Shown: positions 1 through 5,500 of the stretch, one piece after another
How the letters are laid out: each line of letters starts with the position of its first letter
Position numbering within the stretch: position 1 is the first letter of the stretch
NCBI GenBank assembly: GCA_013042765.1
Contig: JABDPP010000437.1
Location: 1 to 5,500 of the forward strand
DNA length: 5,500 nt
DNA from: Litoreibacter sp.
Lineage (GTDB): Bacteria; Pseudomonadota; Alphaproteobacteria; Rhodobacterales; Rhodobacteraceae
Direction: 5' to 3'
The notes under the pieces: generated by a model
Databases searched by the model: none
What the model saw: only the letters and a program-made list of their open reading frames with translations
Told to the model about the DNA's origin: nothing
Position numbers and translations under genes: made by a program

Positions 1-1030
1 AGACAAGATCATGCGTTTCGCGGACAAATCATCCCATCAGGTCTTTCTGGAGCCGGAAGGGTTGGATGACACGACCGTTTATCCGAACGGTATTTCGACG
101 TCTCTGCCGCTTGAGGTCCAGGAAGATTATGTTCATTCGATCTGCGGTCTCGAGCAGGCGGAGATCGTTCAACCGGGTTATGCGATCGAATATGACTATG
201 TCGATCCCAGATGCTTGAAGCCGACTTTGGAGCTCAAGGACATTGATGGCCTTTATCTGGCTGGTCAGATCAATGGCACTACCGGATATGAAGAGGCCGG
301 CGCACAGGGCCTGATGGCTGGATTGAACGCGTCTCGTTCCGGTCAGGATGAAGATCCAGTGATCTTGAGTCGATCCGATGCTTATATTGGTGTCATGATT
401 GATGATCTGGTAACGCGGGGTGTGGCAGAACCCTACCGAATGTTTACGTCACGGGCGGAGTTCCGGCTGTCCTTGCGCGCAGATAATGCCGATCAACGCC
501 TTACGCCGATCGCGATTGAGGCGGGATGCGTGTCAGAAACGCGCGAAATAGCCTTTGAGACAAAGGTTGAAGGTCTTGGGGCGGTGCGGGCTACGCTTTC
601 CTCACTGTCCGCGAGCCCTCAGGAGGTTAGTGCGACCGGTGTGTCGATCAATAAGGATGGCAAGCGTCGTTCGGCCTTTGAGCTTCTGTCTTTCCCGGAC
701 ATTGATTTTGCAGGGCTAAAGGGAATTTGGCCTGAACTGGCGGAAATCCCCTCTGATTTGGCTGATCGACTCAGCAAGGAAGCGCTTTACGCAAATTATC
801 TCGATCGCCAGTCAAGGGATGCGGAAGCGCTTAGGAAAGATGAAGCGCTCAGGATCCCCGCGGATATGGATTATGGCTCTATTGATGGCCTGTCGCATGA
901 AATAAGGGAAAAACTCGTCCGCGCACGACCGGCGAATCTAGGTCAGGCAGCACGTATTGAGGGTGTAACGCCAGCCGCGCTTACGCTCGTTCTTGGTCGA
1001 ATACGGCGTCAGGTTAAGAAAACGGCGTGA
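1..1030 (+). CDS. mnmG: MnmG (GidA), tRNA uridine-34 5-carboxymethylaminomethyl modification enzyme, C-terminal part
   Basis: This is the 3' part of mnmG. The reading frame is open through the left edge (first full codon at 2-4), so the ATG at position 11 is an internal Met, not the start. About 343 of the roughly 620 residues usual for the family are present. MnmG is a cytoplasmic FAD enzyme that works with MnmE to build the (carboxymethyl)aminomethyl group on wobble U34 of certain tRNAs. The GidA family signature [17 protein letters not shown] starts at 260 and runs on through GLMAGLNA to 331. It is followed by [19 protein letters not shown] (about 449-505), also highly conserved. The rest is the helical C-terminal domain, which in the family contacts MnmE and tRNA and here ends in a basic tail (GRIRRQVKK). 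The frame is intact. The TGA stop overlaps the GTG start of rsmG by 4 nt (GTGA). Identification is secure. Confidence 0.97.
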   Translation, partial: DKIMRFADKSSHQVFLEPEGLDDTTVYPNGISTSLPLEVQEDYVHSICGLEQAEIVQPGYAIEYDYVDPRCLKPTLELKDIDGLYLAGQINGTTGYEEAGAQGLMAGLNASRSGQDEDPVILSRSDAYIGVMIDDLVTRGVAEPYRMFTSRAEFRLSLRADNADQRLTPIAIEAGCVSETREIAFETKVEGLGAVRATLSSLSASPQEVSATGVSINKDGKRRSAFELLSFPDIDFAGLKGIWPELAEIPSDLADRLSKEALYANYLDRQSRDAEALRKDEALRIPADMDYGSIDGLSHEIREKLVRARPANLGQAARIEGVTPAALTLVLGRIRRQVKKTA

Positions 1031-1662
1031 CGGAGCAGCCTGGACACTATCTTTCATCAATGGATGTTTCACGTGAAACACTGCACGCGCTGGAGTTCTA
1101 TACAGATCTCCTGAAAAAGTGGAACCCGAAGATAAACCTGGTTGCCGCCGGGACTCTAAATGAGGCCTGGACCCGTCATATCGAGGATTCCGCCCAGGTT
1201 TTCAAACTCATACCGGATGGCGCACGTAGTCTTGTCGATCTTGGTTCTGGTGGAGGATTTCCCGGGCTTGTTCTTGCCATTCTTGCAAACGAACACATGC
1301 CGGGGCTCAAGATCTCGCTTCTGGAATCTGATGCTCGGAAATGCGCGTTTCTCACGACGGTGTCGGGAGCTCTGGGTTTGGGGGCTAACGTTCTGAACCA
1401 GAGGATTGAATCGGCCGCGCCCGTGGAATCGGATGTGGTGACGGCGCGAGCCTTGGCGCCCTTACCGCGGTTGTTGCCTTTGATCCAACGGCATTTATCA
1501 CGCGGCGGCGTTGCCCTTTTGCTAAAAGGCGCAAACTATCAGGAAGAAGTCGACGAAGCGCTTGCGTCCTGGGCTTTTGACCTTCAGAAAATACAGAGTG
1601 CGACGAGCGATCAGAGCGTTGTCCTAAGAATCTCCAACTTGAGGCCGATTTCCCAAAGATGA
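1027..1662 (+). CDS. rsmG: RsmG (GidB), 16S rRNA (guanine-527-N7)-methyltransferase
   Basis: RsmG uses S-adenosylmethionine to make m7G527 in 16S rRNA; loss in other bacteria gives low-level streptomycin resistance. The 211 residues match the usual family length (about 207 in E. coli). Visible landmarks are WNPKINLVA (32-40), RHIEDSAQ (50-57), the SAM-binding loop [10 protein letters not shown] (71-80), [12 protein letters not shown] (98-109), TARAL (139-143) and the late strand LLLKG (164-168). The GTG start at 1027 overlaps the mnmG stop as GTGA, favouring coupled translation; only a weak AGG at 1011-1013 could act as ribosome binding site. An in-frame ATG at 1060 (codon 12) is a realistic alternative start, and conservation only becomes obvious just after it. 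Codons 13-18 (Asp-Val-Ser-Arg-Glu-Thr) contain a perfect parS site. The stop overlaps the parA start by 4 nt. Function is secure; the exact start is less so. Confidence 0.96.
   Translation: MTEQPGHYLSSMDVSRETLHALEFYTDLLKKWNPKINLVAAGTLNEAWTRHIEDSAQVFKLIPDGARSLVDLGSGGGFPGLVLAILANEHMPGLKISLLESDARKCAFLTTVSGALGLGANVLNQRIESAAPVESDVVTARALAPLPRLLPLIQRHLSRGGVALLLKGANYQEEVDEALASWAFDLQKIQSATSDQSVVLRISNLRPISQR
1065..1080. promoter_or_regulatory. parS centromere site (ParB binding palindrome)
   Basis: The 16 bases TGTTTCACGTGAAACA form a perfect palindrome and are identical to the widely conserved chromosomal parS consensus. ParB loads here as a CTP-dependent clamp and spreads along flanking DNA; ParA then moves the resulting complex during chromosome segregation. 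The cognate parA and parB genes lie 0.6 and 1.4 kb downstream, which fits the known clustering of parS near parAB and the origin. The site is embedded in the 5' coding part of rsmG and encodes the last base of Asp13 followed by Val-Ser-Arg-Glu-Thr. It is the only full match I found in the window. Confidence 0.95.
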
Positions 1663-2456
1663 GCAGTGGTAAGCCCCGAATTATTTCGATCGCCAACCAA
1701 AAAGGGGGCGTCGGGAAAACAACAACGGCCATAAATCTCAGTGCAGCTCTGGCGGCGCAAGGATGCAAGGTGCTCTTGGTTGATCTTGATCCGCAAGGGA
1801 ACGCATCGACAGGCCTTGGTTTGGAAATGAAAGATCGAAAGCTGACGACTTACGATCTTCTGCTGAACGACAACGATCTGAGTGAGGTCGCGATTGAAAC
1901 AGACGTTCCAAACCTCCTTATCACCCCGGCAACGACAGATCTGAGTTCGGCGGATTTGGAGCTCATCTCCGCAACCAGGCGGATTTTTATGCTGAGCGAT
2001 GCGCTACACGGTCCCGCGGCCGACAAGATGGAACTGGATTTCATCCTGATTGACTGCCCACCATCGCTTAACCTTTTGACACTCAACGCCATGGTAGCCT
2101 CAGATTCCGTTCTGGTTCCATTACAGGCAGAGTTCTTTGCCCTCGAGGGCTTATCGCAGCTCATGTTGTCGGTTCGCGAGATCCGGGAAACCGCAAATCC
2201 AAGGCTCAGACTGGAAGGTATTGTGTTGACCATGTATGATAGACGCAACAACTTGTGTCATCAGGTCGAAATGGATGCACGTGCGAATTTGAAATCGCTG
2301 GTCTTTCAAACGATGATACCGCGGAATGTCAGGCTGAGTGAGGCCCCGTCCTACGGGCTCCCCGTCACCAATTACGATCCGACATCCCGGGGTGCGGTGG
2401 CCTACAAGGCGTTGGCGGTCGAGATACTTGAACGGCTCAAAGGGGAGCGAGGCTGA
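1659..2456 (+). CDS. parA: ParA (Soj-type), chromosome partitioning ATPase
   Basis: ParA is a deviant-Walker ATPase that dimerises with ATP, binds nucleoid DNA non-specifically, and is released when ParB stimulates hydrolysis; this cycle pulls ParB-parS complexes to the cell poles. The 265 residues are typical of short chromosomal ParAs without an N-terminal HTH domain. Seen in the protein are the deviant Walker A KGGVGKTT (15-22, with signature Lys15 and Lys20), the A' motif VDLDPQGN (41-48, with Asp44), and Walker B FILIDCPPS (128-136). Arg195 in TMYDRRN (191-197) falls in the region implicated in DNA binding in the Caulobacter protein; that role here is inferred by alignment. The ATG overlaps the rsmG stop as ATGA. 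The nearest purine-rich stretch (GAGG, 1641-1644) is 14 nt upstream, too far for a good ribosome binding site, so translation probably depends on coupling to rsmG. One nt separates its stop from parB. Confidence 0.97.
   Translation: MSSGKPRIISIANQKGGVGKTTTAINLSAALAAQGCKVLLVDLDPQGNASTGLGLEMKDRKLTTYDLLLNDNDLSEVAIETDVPNLLITPATTDLSSADLELISATRRIFMLSDALHGPAADKMELDFILIDCPPSLNLLTLNAMVASDSVLVPLQAEFFALEGLSQLMLSVREIRETANPRLRLEGIVLTMYDRRNNLCHQVEMDARANLKSLVFQTMIPRNVRLSEAPSYGLPVTNYDPTSRGAVAYKALAVEILERLKGERG
2441..2452 (+). promoter_or_regulatory. Ribosome binding site that fixes the parB start
   Basis: The purine-rich stretch AGGGGAGCGAGG ends 5 nt before the ATG at 2458. The reading frame is open further upstream (to 2338), but that part overlaps parA in another frame and has no ParB character. 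This site, together with the conserved RGLGRGLSALM segment just after the ATG, supports 2458 as the start. It is the best Shine-Dalgarno match in the plus-strand operon. Confidence 0.75.
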
Positions 2457-2457
2457 T

Positions 2458-3363
2458 ATGGCGCAGAAAAAGGAAAAACGCGGACTTGGGCGCGGATTGT
2501 CGGCCTTGATGGCTGACGTGGACCTTGGCGCGGAAACATCCCAGGCCGGCGCTCAACCTGTTTCAACACGGTTGGATCGGACGGTTCCAATTGAAGCGAT
2601 TGTGCCAAATCCAGATCAGCCACGACGGGATTTCGACAAATCCGCCTTGCAGGAGCTTGCGGATTCCATTCGGGAAAAGGGTATCATCCAGCCGCTAATC
2701 GTCAGGACTGATCCAAAGGACGGATCGCGGTTTCAGATCGTGGCCGGTGAACGTCGTTGGCGTGCCGCTCAAATGGCGCAAGTACATGAAATTCCAGTAG
2801 TTTTACGTGATTTCAACGATACGGAAGTTCTTGAGATCGCGATTATCGAGAATATCCAGAGAGCGGATCTCAACCCGGTTGAAGAAGCGCTCGGGTATCG
2901 GCAGTTGCAGGAGAAGTTTGGTCATACGCAAGAGCAGCTGGCTCAGGCCCTCGGAAAAAGTAGAAGTCATATCGCGAACCTGATGCGGCTTCTCACATTG
3001 CCGGACGCGGTGTTGAAATGGCTCCGGGAGGGTGCGCTTTCAATTGGGCACGCGCGCGCCTTGATTACAGCGGAGGATCCGGTCAGCCTCGCAAAATCCG
3101 TTATTGATAAGGGTCTTTCGGTCCGCGAAACCGAGGCCTTGATGAAGCAAGGATCCGCCGCTGGGCAGAAAGCGACCGCTGCTCCGGTGAAAGCATCGAC
3201 CAAGGATGCCGATACGGTTGCGCTGGAGAAGGATATCGCTGCGAATCTTGGCATGAAGGTTACGATTACGCATAGGCAGGGCGGTGAAAGCGGCAAGGTG
3301 ACTGTCGACTACAAGGATTTCGCAGAGCTGGATGAGCTTTGCCGCCGTCTCATTGCGATGTAG
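2458..3363 (+). CDS. parB: ParB (Spo0J-type), parS-binding chromosome partitioning CTPase
   Basis: ParB recognises parS, binds CTP and closes as a sliding clamp that spreads over the origin region; its N-terminus stimulates ParA. Starting at the ATG at 2458 it has 301 residues, normal for the family. In order it shows the ParA-contact motif RGLGRGLSALM (8-18), the N-terminal ParB/Srx domain from about 42 with the box GERRWRA (97-103) and ENIQR (131-135) involved in CTP binding, and the central helix-turn-helix region (about 156-182, HTQEQLAQALGKSRSHIANL) that reads parS. A low-complexity linker (about 231-252, rich in Ala, Lys and Thr) follows, then a C-terminal dimerisation domain ending DFAELDELCRRL (287-298). 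A complete parS lies about 1.4 kb upstream in rsmG. The TAG stop is 7 nt from the stop of convergent hemW. No key motif is missing. Confidence 0.97.
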   Translation: MAQKKEKRGLGRGLSALMADVDLGAETSQAGAQPVSTRLDRTVPIEAIVPNPDQPRRDFDKSALQELADSIREKGIIQPLIVRTDPKDGSRFQIVAGERRWRAAQMAQVHEIPVVLRDFNDTEVLEIAIIENIQRADLNPVEEALGYRQLQEKFGHTQEQLAQALGKSRSHIANLMRLLTLPDAVLKWLREGALSIGHARALITAEDPVSLAKSVIDKGLSVRETEALMKQGSAAGQKATAAPVKASTKDADTVALEKDIAANLGMKVTITHRQGGESGKVTVDYKDFAELDELCRRLIAM

Positions 3364-3370
3364 TCAGTTT

Positions 3371-4531
3371 TCAAGCCACCAGTTCGGCCAGGATACTGTT
3401 CAGAAGAATGCGTTTATCGGTGGGAACTCTGAGAGTGCTATTTTCTCTACTAATTAAACTGAGACTCTCTAACTTATTGATATTATTTAATTTAACCTGA
3501 TTACTTGAAATCTCGGCGAGACGATCAAGATCACAACCCTCCGCCAGGCGAAGCGACATCATCACATATTCGAGCCCCTGATCGTATTTTGTGATCACAT
3601 CGCGCGACTTTTCGCCAGAACCCAGCGTTTCCACTTGCTGCAACCATACCTGCGGGGCCAGTTCAGTATCCGTGGCAAATCTGTCCTTCCCAATCGAGAC
3701 ACGCCCATGCGCACCGGGGCCAATGCCAAGGTAATCCCCGCCCCGCCAATAGATCAGATTGTGCAGTGAGACATCGTTGGCTCGTGCATGATTGGAAATC
3801 TCGTAGGCCGGCAACCCGGCCTCAACGGTCAGAGCTTGGGTAATCTCGTACATCTTTGCAGCGACCTCTTCGTCAGGAAGACCGCGCAAAAGGCCACGTG
3901 CAAACCTGTCACCAAAGGCCGTACCCTCCTCGATCGTCAACTGGTAGAGCGATAAATGAGTCGGCCCCATCGCCAATGCTTGCCTTAATTCTTTCTCCCA
4001 ATCGGTGACTGTCTGGTTCTGCCGGGCATAGATCAGATCGAAGCTGAAACGATCGAAAACTTCCTGTGCGATTTCGTAGGCTTTCAGTGCATCAGAAACG
4101 TTGTGCAACCGGCCTAGTGCCTTGAGATCATTGTCATTAAGAGCCTGAAATCCCATGGAAACCCGATTCACCCCGGCTTGGCGATATCCTGCGAACCGCT
4201 GCGCCTCGACGGAGGTTGGATTGGCTTCCAGCGTTACCTCGAAATCATTTGCGATAGGCCAGTTGGCCCTTATGCGCGACAGGATCTGATCGACCGTTTC
4301 CGGTTCCATCAGGCTTGGTGTGCCGCCGCCAAAAAAGACTGAGTTCAATACGCGATCAGGTGTTTCCGCCGCAACGCGATCAAGCTCGGACAGGTAGGCC
4401 TTCGTCCAGCGTGACTGATCGATATGTTGCCAGACATGGCTGTTGAAGTCGCAATAGGGGCACTTGGCCTGGCAAAAGGGCCAATGGATATAAAGGCCAA
4501 ACCCACCCGATCTCAGCCGATCACTGGTCAA
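3371..4531 (-). CDS. hemW: HemW, radical-SAM-family heme chaperone (HemN-like)
   Basis: HemW belongs to the radical SAM HemN group but is regarded as a heme-binding chaperone that delivers heme to respiratory proteins, not as a coproporphyrinogen oxidase. From a TTG start at 4531 it has 386 residues, a normal length. Visible are LYIHWPFC (13-20), the iron-sulfur cluster motif CQAKCPYC (Cys20, Cys24, Cys27), FFGGGTPS (66-73), LEANP (101-105), RVSMGFQ (123-129), and the HemW-typical HNLIYW (257-262) followed by GIGPGAHG (269-276). After Cys27 comes DF, so the extra cysteine of true HemN is absent, supporting HemW. No ATG suits the start: the nearest in-frame one (4618) lies deep inside rdgB and would add 29 unmatched residues. 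TTG 4552 and CTG 4516 are alternatives, and none has a clear ribosome binding site. The C-terminal winged-helix-like part (about 330-370) is coded by unusually AT-rich DNA, but the frame is intact. Confidence 0.94.
   Translation of the reverse strand: MTSDRLRSGGFGLYIHWPFCQAKCPYCDFNSHVWQHIDQSRWTKAYLSELDRVAAETPDRVLNSVFFGGGTPSLMEPETVDQILSRIRANWPIANDFEVTLEANPTSVEAQRFAGYRQAGVNRVSMGFQALNDNDLKALGRLHNVSDALKAYEIAQEVFDRFSFDLIYARQNQTVTDWEKELRQALAMGPTHLSLYQLTIEEGTAFGDRFARGLLRGLPDEEVAAKMYEITQALTVEAGLPAYEISNHARANDVSLHNLIYWRGGDYLGIGPGAHGRVSIGKDRFATDTELAPQVWLQQVETLGSGEKSRDVITKYDQGLEYVMMSLRLAEGCDLDRLAEISSNQVKLNNINKLESLSLISRENSTLRVPTDKRILLNSILAELVA
3431..3510. other. AT-rich pocket within the 3' end of hemW
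   Basis: By hand count, 21 of 80 bases are G or C (about 26%), against roughly 55% in the flanking sequence. It covers the hemW codons for approximately residues 338-367 ([18 protein letters not shown] and neighbours) and uses TTA three times along with many AAT and AGT codons. It begins about 70 nt beyond the parB stop. It is coding sequence with no frame damage. A short inverted repeat (GAGAGT 3431-3436 with ACTCTC 3464-3469) and other AT-rich complementarity are present but too weak to call a terminator. Confidence 0.7.
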
Positions 4532-5129
4532 AGAGCTTGACCAGTTTGGCAAACGCGTCAGCGCGGTGGCTGATCCTGTTCTTTTCCCATCGATCCATCT
4601 CGCCGAACGTTTTGTCATATCCGTCCGCCATGAAGATCGGATCGTAGCCATGCCCCTGATCGCCACGCATTGGCCAGACCACCTGTCCTTCGATCGTGCC
4701 GGGAAACACCTCGTCATGACCGTCCGGCCAGGCAAGGACAAGCGTGCAGCAAAATCGTGCCTTTCTGGGCATTTTTGCCTTTTTAGACACTAATTCAGTG
4801 TTCACACGGGACATTGCCATTTCGAAATCACGGCCGTTCCCGGTTTCTGCCCAATCAGCGGTATAAACGCCCGGAGCCCCATCGAGGGCATCAATCTCAA
4901 GGCCACTGTCATCCGCTAATGCCGGCAGCCCTGTCGCCTTGGCAGCAGCATGGGCCTTAATCCGCGCGTTTCCGACAAAAGTTGTTTCGGTCTCTTCCGG
5001 TTCGGGCAGGTTATGCTCAGCTGCGGAGGTCACCTTGATCCCAAACGGCTCGAGAAGATGTGCGATCTCCTCCAGTTTTCCCTTGTTATGCGTTGCCACT
5101 AACAGGGTATTCCCTTGGAATTTGCGCAT
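4521..5129 (-). CDS. rdgB: RdgB/Ham1 family dITP/XTP pyrophosphatase
   Basis: This enzyme hydrolyses non-canonical purine nucleoside triphosphates (dITP, ITP, XTP) to monophosphate and pyrophosphate, keeping deaminated bases out of DNA and RNA. At 202 residues it has the usual length. Family landmarks are [11 protein letters not shown] (12-22, the substrate-binding start), [10 protein letters not shown] (50-59), [20 protein letters not shown] (70-89, with the catalytic acidic pair Asp73-Asp74), GYDPIF (161-166), and [12 protein letters not shown] (182-193), whose SHR reads the purine base. The ATG at 5129 is preceded by GGGGA (5141-5137) with 7 nt spacing, lying across the end of rph. The gene begins 3 nt after the rph stop and its last codons overlap the proposed hemW start by 11 nt, so the three genes look co-transcribed. 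Confidence 0.97.
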   Translation of the reverse strand: MRKFQGNTLLVATHNKGKLEEIAHLLEPFGIKVTSAAEHNLPEPEETETTFVGNARIKAHAAAKATGLPALADDSGLEIDALDGAPGVYTADWAETGNGRDFEMAMSRVNTELVSKKAKMPRKARFCCTLVLAWPDGHDEVFPGTIEGQVVWPMRGDQGHGYDPIFMADGYDKTFGEMDRWEKNRISHRADAFAKLVKLFDQ

Positions 5130-5132
5130 GTT

Positions 5133-5500
5133 CTATTCCCCGACGGCAGCTTTCTGGGCCGCAACGAGTTGCGAGACACCTTCTTCAGCCAGATCCATCA
5201 AAGTGTTGAACTCATCCCGACTGAATGTAGCACCTTCGGCAGAGCCCTGGATCTCTACCAGTCCTTGGCTACCGGTCATCACGAAATTCGCATCCGTGCC
5301 TGCGTCGCTGTCCTCGATGTAGTCGAGGTCGAGCAGGGGTTGACCGGCGTAAATTCCGCAACTGACAGCCGCCACGTGATCGGTGATTGGATCGCTTATC
5401 AGAACACCCGATTTCAGCAGCGCATTGGTCGCAAGTTTCAAGGCAACCCAACCGCCGGTAATCGACGCGCAGCGCGTTCCGCCATCCGCCTGGATCACGT
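5133..5500 (-). CDS. rph: RNase PH, C-terminal half
   Basis: The gene runs off the right edge, leaving about 122 C-terminal residues of the usual roughly 238. The GTG at 5498 is an internal Val codon (Val-Ile-Gln-Ala-Asp), not a start. RNase PH is a phosphate-dependent 3'-to-5' exoribonuclease that trims tRNA 3' ends; it acts as a ring of dimers. Conserved features are [19 protein letters not shown] (just inside the edge), VAAVSCGIY, the acidic stretch [19 protein letters not shown] that includes active-site aspartates, and [19 protein letters not shown]. The frame is intact and ends with TAG at 5135-5133, 3 nt before rdgB. In many alphaproteobacteria rph precedes rdgB and hemW, as here. Confidence 0.96.
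   Translation of the reverse strand, partial: VIQADGGTRCASITGGWVALKLATNALLKSGVLISDPITDHVAAVSCGIYAGQPLLDLDYIEDSDAGTDANFVMTGSQGLVEIQGSAEGATFSRDEFNTLMDLAEEGVSQLVAAQKAAVGE
5137..5141 (-). promoter_or_regulatory. Ribosome binding site of rdgB
   Basis: Read on the minus strand, GGGGA precedes the rdgB ATG (5129-5127) by 7 nt. It lies over the last codons of rph, so ribosomes finishing rph arrive directly at it, which suggests coupled translation. Confidence 0.6.

Noticed and set aside
1385..1768. Minus-strand open frame across rsmG and parA
   Set aside because: It is a shadow of two clearly conserved genes and has no recognisable domain or start signal. The same applies to the other antisense frames over parA, parB, rdgB and rph.
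2338..2457. N-terminal extension of the parB reading frame
   Set aside because: It overlaps the conserved end of parA in another frame, is Arg/Pro-rich with no ParB similarity, and a good ribosome binding site plus ATG at 2458 gives a full-length ParB.
2533..2564. Divergent parS-like half-sites GAAACA and TGTTTC in the 5' part of parB
   Set aside because: Each 6-mer matches a parS half, but they are 20 nt apart and in the wrong order, without the ACGT core. Similar 6-mers occur elsewhere in the window by chance.
2799..2814. Possible second parS inside parB (AGTTTTACGTGATTTC)
   Set aside because: The left half and central ACGTGA resemble parS, but only 10 of 16 bases match and the right half-site is lost, so the palindrome is broken.
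3426..3469. Terminator hairpin for parB
   Set aside because: ACTCTGAGAGT has only a one-base loop, and GAGAGT/ACTCTC has 6-bp arms around a 27-nt loop without a following T-run, so neither supports an intrinsic terminator.
3450..3500. CtrA-type sites (TTAA-N7-TTAA) or an origin unwinding region in the AT-rich pocket
   Set aside because: TTAA occurs three times, but not with the 7-nt spacing, and no DnaA boxes were seen nearby.
4532..4741. Upstream extension of the hemW frame to ATG 4741
   Set aside because: These codons are the shifted frame of the well-conserved end of rdgB and encode nothing resembling HemW.

Overview
This window is ordinary, densely packed core chromosome from an alphaproteobacterium. 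It most resembles the Rhodobacterales: the protein style, the mnmG-rsmG-parA-parB order, and a neighbouring rph-rdgB-hemW cluster all point that way. Base composition is moderate, roughly mid-50s percent GC by eye. No mobile element, CRISPR array, tRNA/rRNA gene or phage-like gene is visible, and I found no unknown multi-gene system.

Plus strand, positions 1-3363: the 3' part of mnmG (tRNA U34 modification), rsmG (16S rRNA m7G527 methylase), parA and parB (chromosome segregation). Stops and starts overlap by 4 nt at mnmG/rsmG and at rsmG/parA, and 1 nt separates parA from parB, so this looks like one translationally coupled operon. The most notable site is a perfect 16-bp parS palindrome (1065-1080). 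It lies inside the start of rsmG and encodes the Val-Ser-Arg-Glu-Thr motif of RsmG. ParA, ParB and a parS centromere site are thus all present within about 2.3 kb, which suggests the window lies near the replication origin. No origin itself is seen here.

Minus strand, positions 5500-3371: the 3' half of rph (RNase PH), rdgB (dITP/XTP pyrophosphatase) and hemW (radical-SAM-family heme chaperone), read in that order. Spacing is tight: 3 nt between rph and rdgB, and an apparent 11-nt overlap of rdgB with hemW, which seems to use a non-ATG start. The two operons converge, with only 7 nt between the parB and hemW stops.

The one compositional oddity is an approximately 80-bp AT-rich pocket (about 26% GC, 3431-3510) in the C-terminal coding region of hemW, immediately beyond the convergence point. 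There is no gene-free stretch longer than 7 nt.
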